64,000 nt of DNA, from contig NZ_JASODI010000007.1 in assembly GCF_030211955.1 (NCBI RefSeq), positions 1 through 64,000 on the forward strand, in the 5' to 3' direction. How positions within the stretch are numbered: position 1 is the first letter of the stretch; the number at the start of each line of letters is the position of its first letter. Made by a program: the position numbers and the translations under genes. Below, one piece after another: positions 44,796 through 54,612 of the stretch. Under the pieces are notes generated by a model, which saw only the letters and a list, made by a program, of their open reading frames with translations, ran no database searches and was not told the origin of the DNA. The stretch comes from Corynebacterium frankenforstense (GTDB taxonomy: Bacteria; Actinomycetota; Actinomycetes; Mycobacteriales; Mycobacteriaceae).

Positions 44796-45584
44796 ATGCC
44801 CACGATCGTGGCTCTGGTCAAGAACGTGCCGGACACCTGGTCGACCAAGAAGCTCAGCGAGGACCACACCCTCGACCGCGACGCCGTCGACGAGGTCCTC
44901 GACGAGGTCAACGAGTACTCCGTGGAGGCCGCGCTGCGGCTGCGTGAGTCCGACCCCGACGCCGGCTGGCGGGTCGTCGCCCTGACCGTCGGCCCGGCCG
45001 GCGCCGACGAGGCGCTGCGCCGCGCCATCGCCATGGGCGCCGACGACGCCGTGCACGTCCTGGACGACGCCCTGGCCGGCTCCGACGTCCTGGGAACCGC
45101 CTGGACGGTCGCCGCGGCCGTCGCCAAGCTCGACGACGTCCGCCTCATCGTCGCCGGCGGCGCCTCCTCGGACGGCGCCGTGGGCGCCCTGCCGGGCATC
45201 GTCGCGGAGTACCGCCAGTGCCCGGCGCTCACCGAGCTGCGCGCCGTGGCCCTCGAGGGTGACACGGTCACCGGCACCCGCGAGGACGCGCACGGCCACT
45301 GGGAGCTCTCCGCGCCGCTGCCGGCCGTGGTCTCCGTGACCGACAAGGCCGACAAGCCGCGCTTCCCCAACTTCAAGGGCCTGATGGCCGCCAAGAAGCA
45401 CGAGATCACCACCTGGGACCTCGCCGCGATCGGCGTGACCCCGGAGCAGGTCGGCCTCGAGCACGCGGCGACCCGCGTGACCGGCGCCAACGAGCGCGCC
45501 GCGCGCACCGCCGGCGAGACCGTCCGCGGCCCCGAGTCGGCCGCGAAGGTCCTGGCCTTCCTCGACGACGAGAACCTGCTGTAA
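44796..45584 (+). CDS. etfB: Electron transfer flavoprotein subunit beta
   Basis: EtfB (262 aa) binds AMP and with EtfA takes electrons from acyl-CoA dehydrogenases. It shows the N-terminal [11 protein letters not shown], the central [19 protein letters not shown] signature region and [17 protein letters not shown]. etfA follows after 14 bp. The etfBA-nifS order is conserved in corynebacteria. Confidence 0.93.
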   Translation: MPTIVALVKNVPDTWSTKKLSEDHTLDRDAVDEVLDEVNEYSVEAALRLRESDPDAGWRVVALTVGPAGADEALRRAIAMGADDAVHVLDDALAGSDVLGTAWTVAAAVAKLDDVRLIVAGGASSDGAVGALPGIVAEYRQCPALTELRAVALEGDTVTGTREDAHGHWELSAPLPAVVSVTDKADKPRFPNFKGLMAAKKHEITTWDLAAIGVTPEQVGLEHAATRVTGANERAARTAGETVRGPESAAKVLAFLDDENLL

Positions 45585-45598
45585 GGAGAGCACACCAC

Positions 45599-46552
45599 AT
45601 GTCCAACGCATACGTACTGGTCGAGCACTCCGGCGGCGAGCTCGACGCCGTCACCGGCGAACTGATCACCGCCGCCCGCGTCTTCGGCGACGTCACCGCC
45701 GTCGTCGTCGGCGCCCCGGGCACCGCGGCCCCGCTGGCCGGGCAGCTCGGCGAGCTGGGTGCCGCCACCGTCGTGGCCGCCGAGTCCGCCGACCACGACG
45801 CCCGCCTGATCCTGCCCGAGGTCGACGCCGTGTCCATCCTGGCGGCGCAGAACCCGGCGCCGATCCTGGTGGCCGCCGGCCCGACCGGCAACGAGATCGC
45901 CGGCCGCCTGGCCGCCCGCCTGGCCTCCGGCGTGCTCACCGACGTCACCGGCGTCAACGCCGACGGCTCGGCCAACCACTCCATCTTCGGCGACCAGGTG
46001 CAGGTCTCCGCCGTCGTCGGCGGCGCCAGCCCCATCTACGCGCTGCGCCCCGGCGTCGTCGACGCCCTGCCGCAGCAGGCGGCGGGCACCCTGCAGAACC
46101 TGCCGCTGCCGGCCGCCGGCGCCAAGGACGTCACCGTCACCTCCTTCACCCCGGCCACCCGCGGCACCCGCCCCGAGCTGACCCAGGCCAAGGTCGTCGT
46201 CGCCGGCGGGCGCGGCGTGGGCTCCGAGGAGGCCTTCCACGACGTCGTCGAGCGGCTTGCCGACGCCCTGGGTGGCGCCGTGGGTGCGACCCGTGACGCG
46301 GTCGACCTGGGCTACTACGACGCCCAGTTCCAGATCGGCCAGACCGGCGTGAACGTCTCGCCGGACCTCTACATCGGCCTGGGCATCTCGGGTGCCATCC
46401 AGCACCTGTCCGGCATGCAGACCGCCGGCAAGATCGTCGCCGTCAACACCGACGAGGACGCCCCGATCTTCCAGGTCGCGGACCTCGGCGTGGTCGGCGA
46501 TCTCTTCGAGGTCGTCCCGGAGCTGATCGCCAAGCTGGAGGAGCGCAAGTGA
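45599..46552 (+). CDS. etfA: Electron transfer flavoprotein subunit alpha
   Basis: EtfA (317 aa) carries FAD. The C-terminal FAD-binding region shows the sequence [44 protein letters not shown] and [22 protein letters not shown], all typical. It overlaps the cysteine desulfurase start by 4 bp (GTGA). Confidence 0.95.
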   Translation: MSNAYVLVEHSGGELDAVTGELITAARVFGDVTAVVVGAPGTAAPLAGQLGELGAATVVAAESADHDARLILPEVDAVSILAAQNPAPILVAAGPTGNEIAGRLAARLASGVLTDVTGVNADGSANHSIFGDQVQVSAVVGGASPIYALRPGVVDALPQQAAGTLQNLPLPAAGAKDVTVTSFTPATRGTRPELTQAKVVVAGGRGVGSEEAFHDVVERLADALGGAVGATRDAVDLGYYDAQFQIGQTGVNVSPDLYIGLGISGAIQHLSGMQTAGKIVAVNTDEDAPIFQVADLGVVGDLFEVVPELIAKLEERK

Positions 46553-47694
46553 CGGCCGCGGGGGCGGGGGAGCACTACCTGGACCATGCCGCCACGACGC
46601 CGATGCGCCAGTGCGCGATCGACGCGTGGGTACGCCACGCGCGCGACCTCAACCCGGGCGGCCAGTACGCCGCCGGGCGGGCCGCCCGCCACGCTCTCGA
46701 CGAGGCCCGCGAGGCCGTCGCCGCCGCGCTCGGTGCCGACCCGGTCGAGGTCGTCTTCACCGGCGCCGGCTCCGAGGCCGACAACATCGCCGTGCAGGGC
46801 CTCTACCGCGCCGGCGTGGCCGCCGGTCGCCCGGCGCGCGTGGTCGCCAGCCAGCTGGAGCACTCCGCGATCTTCCAGACCGTGCGCCACCTCGGCGCCG
46901 AGGTCGTCGATCTGCCCGTCGACGAAGGCGGGCGCGTCAGCGATCTTTCGGCGCTGGCGGAGCCGGCCGCGGTGGCCGCGTGCATGCTGGCCAACAACGA
47001 GACCGGCGCGATCCAGCCGGTGGACGAGGTCATCGCCGCAGCTGACGCGGCCGGCACCCCGGTGCACATCGACGCGGTGCAGGCCGTGGGCAAGGTCGCC
47101 GTGGACTTCCACGCCATGGGTGCGACGACGCTGGCGGCCAGCGGCCACAAGTTCGGCGGCCCGCGCGGCGTGGGCGTGCTGCTGGCGCGGCGCTCCCCGG
47201 CGCCCGAGGCCGTCGTCTTCGGCGGCGGCCAGGAGCGCGGCCTGCGCCCCGGCACCAACGACGTCGCCGGTGCCGCGGCCTTCACCGCCGCGCTCACCGA
47301 GGCGCTCGCCGAGCGCGAAGCGGAGAACGCCCGGGTCTCCGCGCTGCGCGACCGCCTGCGCGAGGGCATCCTCGCGGAGATCGACGACGTGCGCGTCAAC
47401 ACCACCGAGCCTGCCCTGCCGGGCCACCTCTCGGTGTCCTTCCCGGGCGCGGAGGGCGACAGCCTGATCATGCTGCTGGACGCCGCCGGCATCGCCGCGG
47501 CGACCGGCTCGGCCTGCTCGAGCGGGGTCAACCGCGCCAGCCGCGTGCTGCTGGCCGCCGGCGTGCCGGAGGCCACCGCGCGCGGCACCCTGCGCTTCAG
47601 CCTGGGGCACACCTCGGCCGACGCCGACGTCGACCGCGTGCTCGCGGTGCTCCCCGAGGTGGTCACCCGGGCCCGCGCCGCGGGCATGGCCTAG
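46549..47694 (+). CDS. Cysteine desulfurase (NifS/IscS family)
   Basis: PLP enzyme (381 aa, GTG start) that removes sulfur from cysteine for tRNA thiolation and Fe-S clusters. [11 protein letters not shown] at the N-terminus, the PLP lysine in [13 protein letters not shown], and the catalytic Cys in [14 protein letters not shown] are intact. It likely supplies MnmA, whose gene is usually the next one in corynebacteria; here a block of about 5.8 kb lies between them. Confidence 0.93.
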   Translation: MTAAGAGEHYLDHAATTPMRQCAIDAWVRHARDLNPGGQYAAGRAARHALDEAREAVAAALGADPVEVVFTGAGSEADNIAVQGLYRAGVAAGRPARVVASQLEHSAIFQTVRHLGAEVVDLPVDEGGRVSDLSALAEPAAVAACMLANNETGAIQPVDEVIAAADAAGTPVHIDAVQAVGKVAVDFHAMGATTLAASGHKFGGPRGVGVLLARRSPAPEAVVFGGGQERGLRPGTNDVAGAAAFTAALTEALAEREAENARVSALRDRLREGILAEIDDVRVNTTEPALPGHLSVSFPGAEGDSLIMLLDAAGIAAATGSACSSGVNRASRVLLAAGVPEATARGTLRFSLGHTSADADVDRVLAVLPEVVTRARAAGMA

Positions 47695-47713
47695 CAGCCG
47701 GGTCACAGCCAAC

Positions 47714-47730
47714 CCCCGGCGAACCCGGGG
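47714..47730 (+). terminator. GC hairpin after the cysteine desulfurase gene
   Basis: CCCCGG-CGAAC-CCGGGG makes a 6-bp stem, 19 bases after the stop. No T-tract, so a weak call. Confidence 0.35.
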
Positions 47731-47786
47731 CCGGCGTGCGGCCCGTCCGCTCCATTTCCCCGGAATGGGCGCGTACACCTGTTCCG

Positions 47787-49055
47787 GTGAACATGGAGAA
47801 GATCCTCAACTGGCCCCTGCTGGGCGGGGCCGCCGAGGTGACCGTCTGGACCTGCCTGGCACTCGGGGCGCTGCTCGCGCTCGTCGCCCTGGCCACCGCG
47901 CGCAACCGGCGCGGCGGGCAGGGCCGCCGCCCGCGCCGCGCCCGCCGCCCCGCGACCGCCCTCGGCGCCGCCGCCGGGGTGACCGTCGCGGTCTGGCTGG
48001 TCCTCGAGGTCGTCTGGAGGCCCTTCGGGGAGCCGACCTCGTGGATCGTCTACGCGGTGTGGGGCCTGGTGCTCCTCGGCCTCATCTCGCTCGCGTCGGC
48101 CGCCGGGCGCCGCCTCCTCGCCGCCGCGGCCCTGGTGGCGCTGGTCCTCGGCGCCCTCGGGGCGACCAACGAGGTCTTCGGGCAGCACCCGACGCTGCGC
48201 TCGCTGCACCCGGTGCCGGCGGCCAAGGAGATGGACTGGGCGGAGTTCAAGGCCACCACCCGGCCGCCGCAGGAGGACGGCCACGACATCGGCGCGCTCG
48301 TGCACGTCGACCTGCCCTCGGGCACCGACTTCACCGCCCGTCAGGCCCTGGCCTACGTGCCGCCGGCCTACTGGCGCAGCCCTCAGCACCGCCTGCCGGT
48401 GCTCATGCTCATGGCCGGCAACCCCGGCTCGCCCGAGCAGTGGTTCGACTCCGGGGCCGCCGGCGAGACCGCCGACGCCTACCAGGCCACCCACGACGGG
48501 GTCAGCCCCGTCGTCGTCAGCGTCGACGCCACCGGCTCGCTGACCGGCAACCCGGGCTGCACCGGCGCCTCGCGCGAGTACGTAACCGACACCGCCCCGG
48601 ACCTGATCGCCCGGCGCTTCCGCGTGGACCAGGACCGCTCGCACTGGACGATCGGGGGCCTGAGCTACGGCGGCACCTGCGCGCTGCAGGTGGTCACCAA
48701 CTCGCCCGAGGCTTTCGGCAGCTTCCTGGACTTCTCTGGGCAGGCCGAGCCCTCGCTGGGCGACCACACCCGCACCGTCGACGAGCTCTTCGGCGGCGAC
48801 GAGGCCGCCTTCCACGCCGAGAACCCCGCCGACCTGCTCCGGGACAACGACTACACCGGCATTGCCGGACGCTTCGTCGCCGGCCGCTCGGACCACGAGG
48901 CGATCGCCGCGCTGAAGGACCTGAGTCAGGCGGCGGACACGGCCGGCATGGACGTCGAGTACACCGAGGTGCCCGGCGGGCACGACTTCGGCGTCTGGCG
49001 CACCGCCCTGCGCGCGAACTTCGACTTCGTGGCTGAGCGAGGGGGACTGGAATGA
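47787..49055 (+). CDS. Membrane-anchored alpha/beta hydrolase, probable aminoacyl-lipid esterase
   Basis: A 422-residue protein with about four N-terminal hydrophobic segments (through about residue 130) and a C-terminal esterase-type alpha/beta hydrolase fold. The nucleophile elbow is [12 protein letters not shown] (Ser in GLSYGG) and the catalytic His is in [10 protein letters not shown]. It overlaps the next gene, an aminoacyl-phosphatidylglycerol synthase, by 4 bp. Such pairs are known (AhyD-type hydrolases of Enterococcus and related corynebacterial proteins) and remove the amino acid from the lipid. Start uncertain: GTG at 47787 or ATG at 47793. Confidence 0.75.
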   Translation: MNMEKILNWPLLGGAAEVTVWTCLALGALLALVALATARNRRGGQGRRPRRARRPATALGAAAGVTVAVWLVLEVVWRPFGEPTSWIVYAVWGLVLLGLISLASAAGRRLLAAAALVALVLGALGATNEVFGQHPTLRSLHPVPAAKEMDWAEFKATTRPPQEDGHDIGALVHVDLPSGTDFTARQALAYVPPAYWRSPQHRLPVLMLMAGNPGSPEQWFDSGAAGETADAYQATHDGVSPVVVSVDATGSLTGNPGCTGASREYVTDTAPDLIARRFRVDQDRSHWTIGGLSYGGTCALQVVTNSPEAFGSFLDFSGQAEPSLGDHTRTVDELFGGDEAAFHAENPADLLRDNDYTGIAGRFVAGRSDHEAIAALKDLSQAADTAGMDVEYTEVPGGHDFGVWRTALRANFDFVAERGGLE

Positions 49056-51211
49056 ACGGGACGAAGACGATGACGAAGACCGTCGCCGGGCGCGCCCCGG
49101 TGAGCCTCGGGCTCATCGCGGTGATGTGGCTGGACCAGCTTCTCGACCCCGACCTGCTGGCCGTGCGCGCCCCCTACGAGCTTGCCGACTGGCACATCGT
49201 GACCAGCGGGCTGACCTCGGCGAGCGCGATCGGAACGTCGATGTGCACCCTGCTGGTCCTCGGTCTGGCCGTGCCCGCCGAGATCGCGCTGGGCCGGCAC
49301 GCATTCCCCCTGGCCGTGGCCGGCATGCAGCTGGTGGCCACGCCCGTCGGGCTGATGGCCGCCCGCGCCGTCGAGGAGACCGACCTCAACCGCTGGGGCG
49401 CGGACCTCGACTCCGGCGCGCTGCTCTCCCCGCTGGGCTGGATCCTCGGCGTGGCCGTGCTCGGTGCGGCCCGGCTGCCGATCCTGTGGCGCCGCCGCCT
49501 GACGACGGCGGCCGTCGCGCTGTCGTTGACGATGGTGCTCTACGCCGGCACGCTTTCCGACGTCGTGGGGCTCACCGCCGTGGTCCTGGCACTGGGGCTG
49601 CGCCGCCAGGGCGGCGTGCGCGACCCGCGGGGGCTGTCCGTGCACGAGACCCGCGTGCTGGTGGCCACCGTCCTGCTCTGCGTGGCGCTGGGCCCGCTGG
49701 TCACCCGGCTCAACCCGCACGCCGGCGGCCCCCTGGTCGAGGCCGGCTTCTTCGCCTGGGGCGAGGTCGCCTGGCACGCCGCGTGGCTCGTGGTCAACGC
49801 CGTGATCGCCCTCGGCGTGGTCCGCGGGCGCCGGATGGCCTGGTGGATGGCCCTGGCCACCAACGCGGTGACCGCCGCACTGGTGCTGCTGCGCGTCACG
49901 GTGCTGCTCGGCGACCTCGACTGGGGCGCGGGCTGGTGGGTCAACATCGTCCTGATCCTCGCACCCTGGCTGACCGCGATCGTCGTGCTGCTGGCAACGC
50001 GCAGGGCCTTCACCGTCGCCGTGCGCGGGCGCCGGCTCGTCCAGCTGCTGGCCGTGGTGGCCGTGGCCGCCGTGGTCGCCTTCGCCGTCGACTCCACCGG
50101 GCTGTTCTGGGTGTGCGTGAGCCTGGCCGCCTACCCCGCGCTGGTCAGCGTGCCCGAGATCTCCCGGGCCGGCGACCGCGAACGGGCACTCTTCATCCTG
50201 CGGGAGGGCACCGGCGACCACCTGCAGCAGATGACCGTCTGGGACGGCAACCGCTACTGGTTCGCCGTCGACGGAGCCGCCTTCGTCGCCTACCGCGTCT
50301 CCCACGGGGTGGCCGTCACCGTCGGCGAGCCCGTCTTCGCCGCCGGGCGGACGGGCACCGCCGACGCGGTGGCCGCCGGCTTCGAGGAGTTCGCCCGCGA
50401 CCAGGGTTGGACGCCCGTGTGGTACTCGGTCGGCGAGGACTTCGCCGCCGGCCGCGAACTCGCCGGTTACAAGCGCCTGCACGTCGCCGACGAGTCGATC
50501 CTCTTGGCCTCGGACTCCGGGTTCCGCGGCAAGCGCTTCCAGAACATCCGCACCGCGCGCAACCACGCGAAGAAGGAGGGCGTGACCGCCAAGTGGACCA
50601 CCTGGGCCGAGGCCGGGGTGGTGCTGCGCGAGCAGATCGAGGCGCTCTCCGAGCAGTGGGCGGCCACCAAGGCGCTGCCCGAGATGGGCTTCACCCTCGG
50701 CGGGGTGGCCGAGCTGGCGGACCCGGACACCCGCATCCTCGTTGCCCTCGACGCCTCGGGCCGCGTGCAGGGGGTGACCTCCTGGCTGCCCGCGCGCGTC
50801 GAGGGGCGCGTCATCGGGCTGACTCTGGACATGATGCGCCGTGATGCCGAGGGCTTCCGCCCGGTCATCGAGTACCTGCTCTCCGAGGCGCTGCTCGGCG
50901 CGGCGGCCGAGGGGATGGACTGGATCTCGCTCTCAGGTGCCCCGCTGGCCACCGACAGCGCCGCCGACGGCATGCTCGACAAGGCGCTCAACCAGGTCGG
51001 CGGGCTCATCGAGCCGCTCTACGGCTTCCGCTCCCTGGCGGCCTCGAAAGCCAAGTTCCACCCCGAGCACCGCCGCTGGTATCTGCTCTACGCCGACGAG
51101 GTGCGCCTGCCGGCCGTCGGCCTGGCCGTCTGCTCCTGCTACCTGCCCGGTCTTCGGGTGCGCGACGCCGTGGGCGCGGTACGGCAGTGGGTCGCGGCGG
51201 GAGGTCGTTAA
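49052..51211 (+). CDS. Aminoacyl-phosphatidylglycerol synthase-like protein (MprF/DUF2156)
   Basis: A 719-residue membrane enzyme. About 12 hydrophobic segments occupy residues 1-375, beginning with a rhomboid-like six-helix bundle; the C-terminal 340 residues are a DUF2156/LPG synthase domain with dual GNAT folds (YKRLHVADESILLASDSGFR, KRFQNIRTARNHAKKEG, DWISLSGAPL, GFRSLAASKAKFHPEHRRWY). It would transfer an amino acid from aminoacyl-tRNA to phosphatidylglycerol or diacylglycerol, changing surface charge. Coupled to the preceding hydrolase gene. Ends 4 bp inside the convergent next gene. Confidence 0.85.
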   Translation: MNGTKTMTKTVAGRAPVSLGLIAVMWLDQLLDPDLLAVRAPYELADWHIVTSGLTSASAIGTSMCTLLVLGLAVPAEIALGRHAFPLAVAGMQLVATPVGLMAARAVEETDLNRWGADLDSGALLSPLGWILGVAVLGAARLPILWRRRLTTAAVALSLTMVLYAGTLSDVVGLTAVVLALGLRRQGGVRDPRGLSVHETRVLVATVLLCVALGPLVTRLNPHAGGPLVEAGFFAWGEVAWHAAWLVVNAVIALGVVRGRRMAWWMALATNAVTAALVLLRVTVLLGDLDWGAGWWVNIVLILAPWLTAIVVLLATRRAFTVAVRGRRLVQLLAVVAVAAVVAFAVDSTGLFWVCVSLAAYPALVSVPEISRAGDRERALFILREGTGDHLQQMTVWDGNRYWFAVDGAAFVAYRVSHGVAVTVGEPVFAAGRTGTADAVAAGFEEFARDQGWTPVWYSVGEDFAAGRELAGYKRLHVADESILLASDSGFRGKRFQNIRTARNHAKKEGVTAKWTTWAEAGVVLREQIEALSEQWAATKALPEMGFTLGGVAELADPDTRILVALDASGRVQGVTSWLPARVEGRVIGLTLDMMRRDAEGFRPVIEYLLSEALLGAAAEGMDWISLSGAPLATDSAADGMLDKALNQVGGLIEPLYGFRSLAASKAKFHPEHRRWYLLYADEVRLPAVGLAVCSCYLPGLRVRDAVGAVRQWVAAGGR

Positions 51212-52038
51212 TCGCGCGCCGCAGGCGCGTCGTGGCGCGCCCGACCGCCGGAGCGGAAACGCTCCACCCACGCCCCGGCGTGGTACTTGGCGGGAACGGC
51301 GCCGCCGAGCAGCTCGCGGGTGAGATCCGGGTCGCGGTCGGCGGGCAGCGGCGTGTCAGAGCCCACGAGCACGATGTTGCCGTAGCGGCGCCCCTTGAGC
51401 ATCGGGGGATCGGCGATGACAGCGAGGTGCTCGAAGACCTCGGCCATGCCGGCCAGCTCGGCGCGCGCGCCGGTCAGGTCCGCGTGGTCGCCGCAGTTGG
51501 CCACGTACAGCCCGCCGGGCACCAGCGTGCTCGCGCAGGCGGCGAAGAACTCGGTGGTCGTCAGCGGCTCCGGGGTGACGGCGTCGGCGAAGACGTCGCG
51601 CACGATGACGTCGCGGGTCGCCGGGCGCAGGGAGTCGACGACCTCGCGGGCCTCGCCGACGCGGATCTTGACCGTCGGCGAGCGCGGGATGTCGAAGACC
51701 TCGCGCACCAGCTTGGCCAGCGCGGCGTCGATCTCGACGACGGTGTGCCGCGAGCGCGGGTAGACCGCCGCCAAAAAGCGCGGCAGCGAGCAGCCGGCCC
51801 CGCCGAGGTGGGTCACGCGCAGCTTGTCCGCGTCCAGGTGGGCGTCGACGAAGCGCTGGACCACCGCGGCGATCCAGCGCATGTACTCGAAGTCCAGGTG
51901 CAGCGGGCGGCCGATCGCGACGTGGCTGGAGGGCACCCCGTTGAGGTAGAGGGTGAAGGCGTCGTCGAGCTGGTCGTCGGGTACCAGGCGGGCGGTGCCG
52001 GTGTCGATCTGGTACCCGGGGATCTCGTGGCGGGACAA
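51208..52038 (-). CDS. Spermidine synthase-like SAM-dependent protein
   Basis: A 276-residue protein of the spermidine synthase-like Rossmann fold: THLGGAGCSLPRFLAAVYP, the acidic VVEIDAAL that binds the SAM ribose, and RDVIVRDVFADAVTPEPL in the catalytic position. The N-terminal strand SSHVAIGRPLHLDFEYMRW is also family-like. No SpeD decarboxylase is nearby, so polyamine synthesis is not certain; many actinobacterial members have unknown roles. TTG start. Its stop codon overlaps that of the convergent aaPGS gene. Confidence 0.78.
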   Translation of the reverse strand: MSRHEIPGYQIDTGTARLVPDDQLDDAFTLYLNGVPSSHVAIGRPLHLDFEYMRWIAAVVQRFVDAHLDADKLRVTHLGGAGCSLPRFLAAVYPRSRHTVVEIDAALAKLVREVFDIPRSPTVKIRVGEAREVVDSLRPATRDVIVRDVFADAVTPEPLTTTEFFAACASTLVPGGLYVANCGDHADLTGARAELAGMAEVFEHLAVIADPPMLKGRRYGNIVLVGSDTPLPADRDPDLTRELLGGAVPAKYHAGAWVERFRSGGRARHDAPAARD

Positions 52039-52057
52039 GGTGGATGCTCCAGATCGG

Positions 52058-53191
52058 TCAGGCGTGGGCGTCGAGCAGGTGCTCGCGCAGGTAGGGCAGG
52101 GTGAAACTGAGGTGGCCGTAGCCGGCCGGGGCGACGAGGTCGGCGTCGATGAGCGCGCGGCGCCGCGTCGAGATGCCGTTGGGGGCCACCCCGAGCTCGG
52201 CGGCGATGTCCCCGGTGGCGGCCCGGCCGTCCTCGTCGGCCACCTGGGCCATCGCGACGAGAAAGGCCAGCTGGGAGTCCGGCATGCCGTGCAGCGAGGG
52301 GGCGTGGACCTGGCGGCCCATCCGGGAAACCGCGTGCGGCAGGATCGCCTCGACCGTTTCGGCGGTGATCTCCCCGGAGCCGTCGAGGCTGGCCTGCGCC
52401 CAGGCCAGGGAGCCGAGCAGCTGGATCAGGTAGGGGTAGCCGTGGGCGCGCGCGGAGATGAGCTCGACGGCCTCGGGGGTGATCTCGCGTCCGCCGGCCG
52501 CGACGGTCTCGGCGACGGCGGCCGCCGACTCCTCGGCGGTGACGGGGCCGAGGGTGACCAGCTCGGCGCGGCGCAGGAAGGTCGTGCCCGGGTGCTGCAG
52601 CAGCGCGATGATGCCCGCGGGCAGTCCGGCGGCGAGGAAGGCGACGTCGTGGTCGTCGCGCACCAGGTCCTGCACGGCCGTCGCCACCGCGCGCAGGTGC
52701 TCGGGGTCGGCGGACTGGACCTCGTCGACGCTGATGACGATGCCGGTGCCGTGGGCGCGCAGCCGTTCGGCCAGGGTGCGCAGCACGGAGATCAGCGTGG
52801 CGGCCGGGCGGTGCTCCGGCTCGGTGGTCTCCGTGCGCACCGAGCCGAGGCCGGCGATCGAGGCGCCGGTGATGCGGCGCGCCGGGCGCTCCTCGTCGAG
52901 GGCGGCCAGGGCCCGGGGGATCTCCGTGGCCGTCAGGTCGGTGAGCATGTCCGCGCCCGGATAGGCGCGCAGCACGATCCAGCCCTGCGCGCGGGCGGCC
53001 TCCTCGAGCTCGTTGAGCAGCACGGTCTTGCCGGAGCCGCGCGGTCCGGAGACCAGCATCGTGCGCAGCGGGCTGCCGGGGCCCTCCAGCAGGGCCAGCG
53101 GGAACCCGGAGAGCAGGTCGGTCCGTCCGGCCAGCACCAGCGGGGAGACCCCGAAGGAGGGGCGGAACGGGTTGGGTTGCGGGGTGGGCAT
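52058..53191 (-). CDS. AAA+ ATPase with C-terminal winged-helix, ORC/STAND-like
   Basis: A 377-residue ATPase. The N-terminus NPFRPSFGVSPLVLAGR is followed by Walker A GPRGSGKT near residues 47-54, Walker B GIVISVDEVQSADPEHLR, the sensor region VAFLAAGLPAG and a C-terminal winged helix (GDIAAELGVAPNGISTRRRALIDADLV). The fold resembles Cdc6/ORC-type and STAND ATPases. The ATG at 53191 is chosen because AAAGGAG lies 11 bases before it; an ATG at 53227 is in frame. A 28-bp repeat array lies 100-260 bp upstream and could be its binding site. No partner gene seen. Confidence 0.82.
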   Translation of the reverse strand: MPTPQPNPFRPSFGVSPLVLAGRTDLLSGFPLALLEGPGSPLRTMLVSGPRGSGKTVLLNELEEAARAQGWIVLRAYPGADMLTDLTATEIPRALAALDEERPARRITGASIAGLGSVRTETTEPEHRPAATLISVLRTLAERLRAHGTGIVISVDEVQSADPEHLRAVATAVQDLVRDDHDVAFLAAGLPAGIIALLQHPGTTFLRRAELVTLGPVTAEESAAAVAETVAAGGREITPEAVELISARAHGYPYLIQLLGSLAWAQASLDGSGEITAETVEAILPHAVSRMGRQVHAPSLHGMPDSQLAFLVAMAQVADEDGRAATGDIAAELGVAPNGISTRRRALIDADLVAPAGYGHLSFTLPYLREHLLDAHA

Positions 53192-53550
53192 GCCGCGCAG
53201 AGCTCCTTTGTCGTCGGCTGTCGTCATTTGTCGTCGTCCGCCGTCGTCCCGGGGCATGCGGCGGGTGCCGCACACGGGCGTGGTGCAGGCGGATCCGGTG
53301 GACCCCGGCCTTCGGGATAGATCTTATAGATCTCGCGGAACATTGTAGATCTTGTAGATCTGATAGATCTGGCGAGCCGGGATAGAACTGATAGATCTGC
53401 CGGTGCCCGGTAGATCCGGTAGAACTGGCGCGCCGGGGTAGATCCGGTAGATCCGCGACCACCTTGGCCGCCCGCCGGGCGCGGCGATAGACTCGGCGGG
53501 TCACGCGGGCCCGGCGACAGCCCGCGGTGGAAAAGGGGAGAGGAGAGCTA
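53192..53550. promoter_or_regulatory. Divergent AAA ATPase / mnmA intergenic region
   Basis: This 359-bp gap holds the 28-bp repeat array (53290-53454), the mnmA promoter with TAGACT at 53488-53493 and, close to the AAA gene, short repeats of TGTCGTC (53206-53245). No gene is convincing here, although the repeats give in-frame tripeptide-like periodicities on the minus strand. Confidence 0.6.
53290..53454. repeat. 28-bp repeat array made of paired TAGATC(T/C) heptamers
   Basis: Heptamers matching TAGATCT, TAGATCC or TAGAACT start at 53318, 53327, 53346, 53355, 53364, 53383, 53392, 53411, 53420, 53439 and 53448. Within a group they are 9 bp apart. Group starts at 53290 (degenerate), 53318, 53346, then 53383, 53411 and 53439 are spaced 28 bp, except one step of 37 (28 + 9) where a third heptamer is inserted. 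The AT-rich heptamers are separated by GC-rich spacers. The strict phasing points to a protein-binding array, not to chance or to a CRISPR. Confidence 0.9.
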
Positions 53551-54612
53551 ATGAAGGTCATCGCCGCGATGAGCGGCGGGGTCGACTCGGCGGTCGCCGC
53601 CGCCCGCGCCAAGGACGCCGGCCACGAGGTCGTCGGCGTTCACCTCGCCCTGTCCCGCGACCCGAAGTCCGTGCGCGAGTCCTCGCGCGGGTGCTGCTCG
53701 CTGGAGGACTCCGCCGACGCGCGCCGGGTCTGCGACAAGATCGGCATCCCCTTCTACGTCTGGGACTTCTCCGACCGCTTCCAGGCCGACGTCATCGACG
53801 ACTTCGTCGACTCCTACGCCCGCGGCGAGACACCGAACCCCTGCCTGCGCTGCAACGAGAAGATCAAGTTCGCCGCCCTGCTCGAGCGTGCCCTCGCCCT
53901 CGGTTTCGACGCCGTGGCCACCGGCCACTACGCCCGCATCGACGCTGACGGCCACCTTTTGCGCTCCACCGACGACAAGAAGGACCAGTCCTACGTGCTC
54001 GGCGTGCTCTCCGCCGAGGAGCTGGCCCACTGCTACTTCCCGGTCGGCGACACCCCCAAGCCCGAGATCCGCGCCGAGGCCGCCGCGCGCGGCTTCTCCG
54101 TGGCCAAGAAGCCGGACAGCTACGACATCTGCTTCATCCCCGACGGCGACACCAAGGCCTTCCTCGGCCGCCAGATCGGCATGCGCCCCGGCATGATCGT
54201 CGACCAGGAGGGCACCAAGCTGCGCGAGCACGACGGCGCCTACGGCTTCACCATCGGCCAGCGCAAGGGCCTGGACATCAAGTCCCCGGCCGCCGACGGC
54301 CGTCCGCGCTACGTCACCGGCATCGACGCGGCCACCGGCACCGTCACCGTCGGCCCGCGCGAGGCCCTCCAGGTCACCGAGATCGAGGCCGACCGGCTCA
54401 AGAGCCTGCACGAGGACTTCCGCGGCTCGCTCGACTGCGAGGTGCAGGTGCGTGCCCACGGCGGCATCGTCGCCTGCCACGCCGAGATCGACGGCGACCG
54501 CATGCGCCTCCAACTCGCCGAGCCGCTGTCCGGGGTCGCCCCCGGCCAGGCCGCCGTGCTCTACGCGCGCGACGCGGTGCTCGGCTCCGGCACGATCGTG
54601 GCGGCGCGATGA
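53551..54612 (+). CDS. mnmA: tRNA-specific 2-thiouridylase
   Basis: MnmA (353 aa) thiolates U34 of tRNAs for Lys, Glu and Gln. PP-loop [15 protein letters not shown] at the N-terminus, the first catalytic Cys in [12 protein letters not shown] and the second in [10 protein letters not shown] are conserved, together with the ATGHYARI loop. It is preceded by GGAGAGGAGAG and a TAGACT -10 box. Sulfur probably comes from the cysteine desulfurase encoded at 46.5 kb. The next gene overlaps by 4 bp. Confidence 0.95.
   Translation: MKVIAAMSGGVDSAVAAARAKDAGHEVVGVHLALSRDPKSVRESSRGCCSLEDSADARRVCDKIGIPFYVWDFSDRFQADVIDDFVDSYARGETPNPCLRCNEKIKFAALLERALALGFDAVATGHYARIDADGHLLRSTDDKKDQSYVLGVLSAEELAHCYFPVGDTPKPEIRAEAAARGFSVAKKPDSYDICFIPDGDTKAFLGRQIGMRPGMIVDQEGTKLREHDGAYGFTIGQRKGLDIKSPAADGRPRYVTGIDAATGTVTVGPREALQVTEIEADRLKSLHEDFRGSLDCEVQVRAHGGIVACHAEIDGDRMRLQLAEPLSGVAPGQAAVLYARDAVLGSGTIVAAR

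Noticed and set aside
53290..53454. CRISPR array
   Set aside because: Repeats are 7 bp with 9- and 28-bp spacing, spacers are related to each other rather than unique, and no cas genes are near.
51813..53612. Minus-strand frame running through the repeat array
   Set aside because: It is in a different frame from the AAA ATPase and is Arg/Pro-rich antisense-like sequence. The array is better explained as non-coding.
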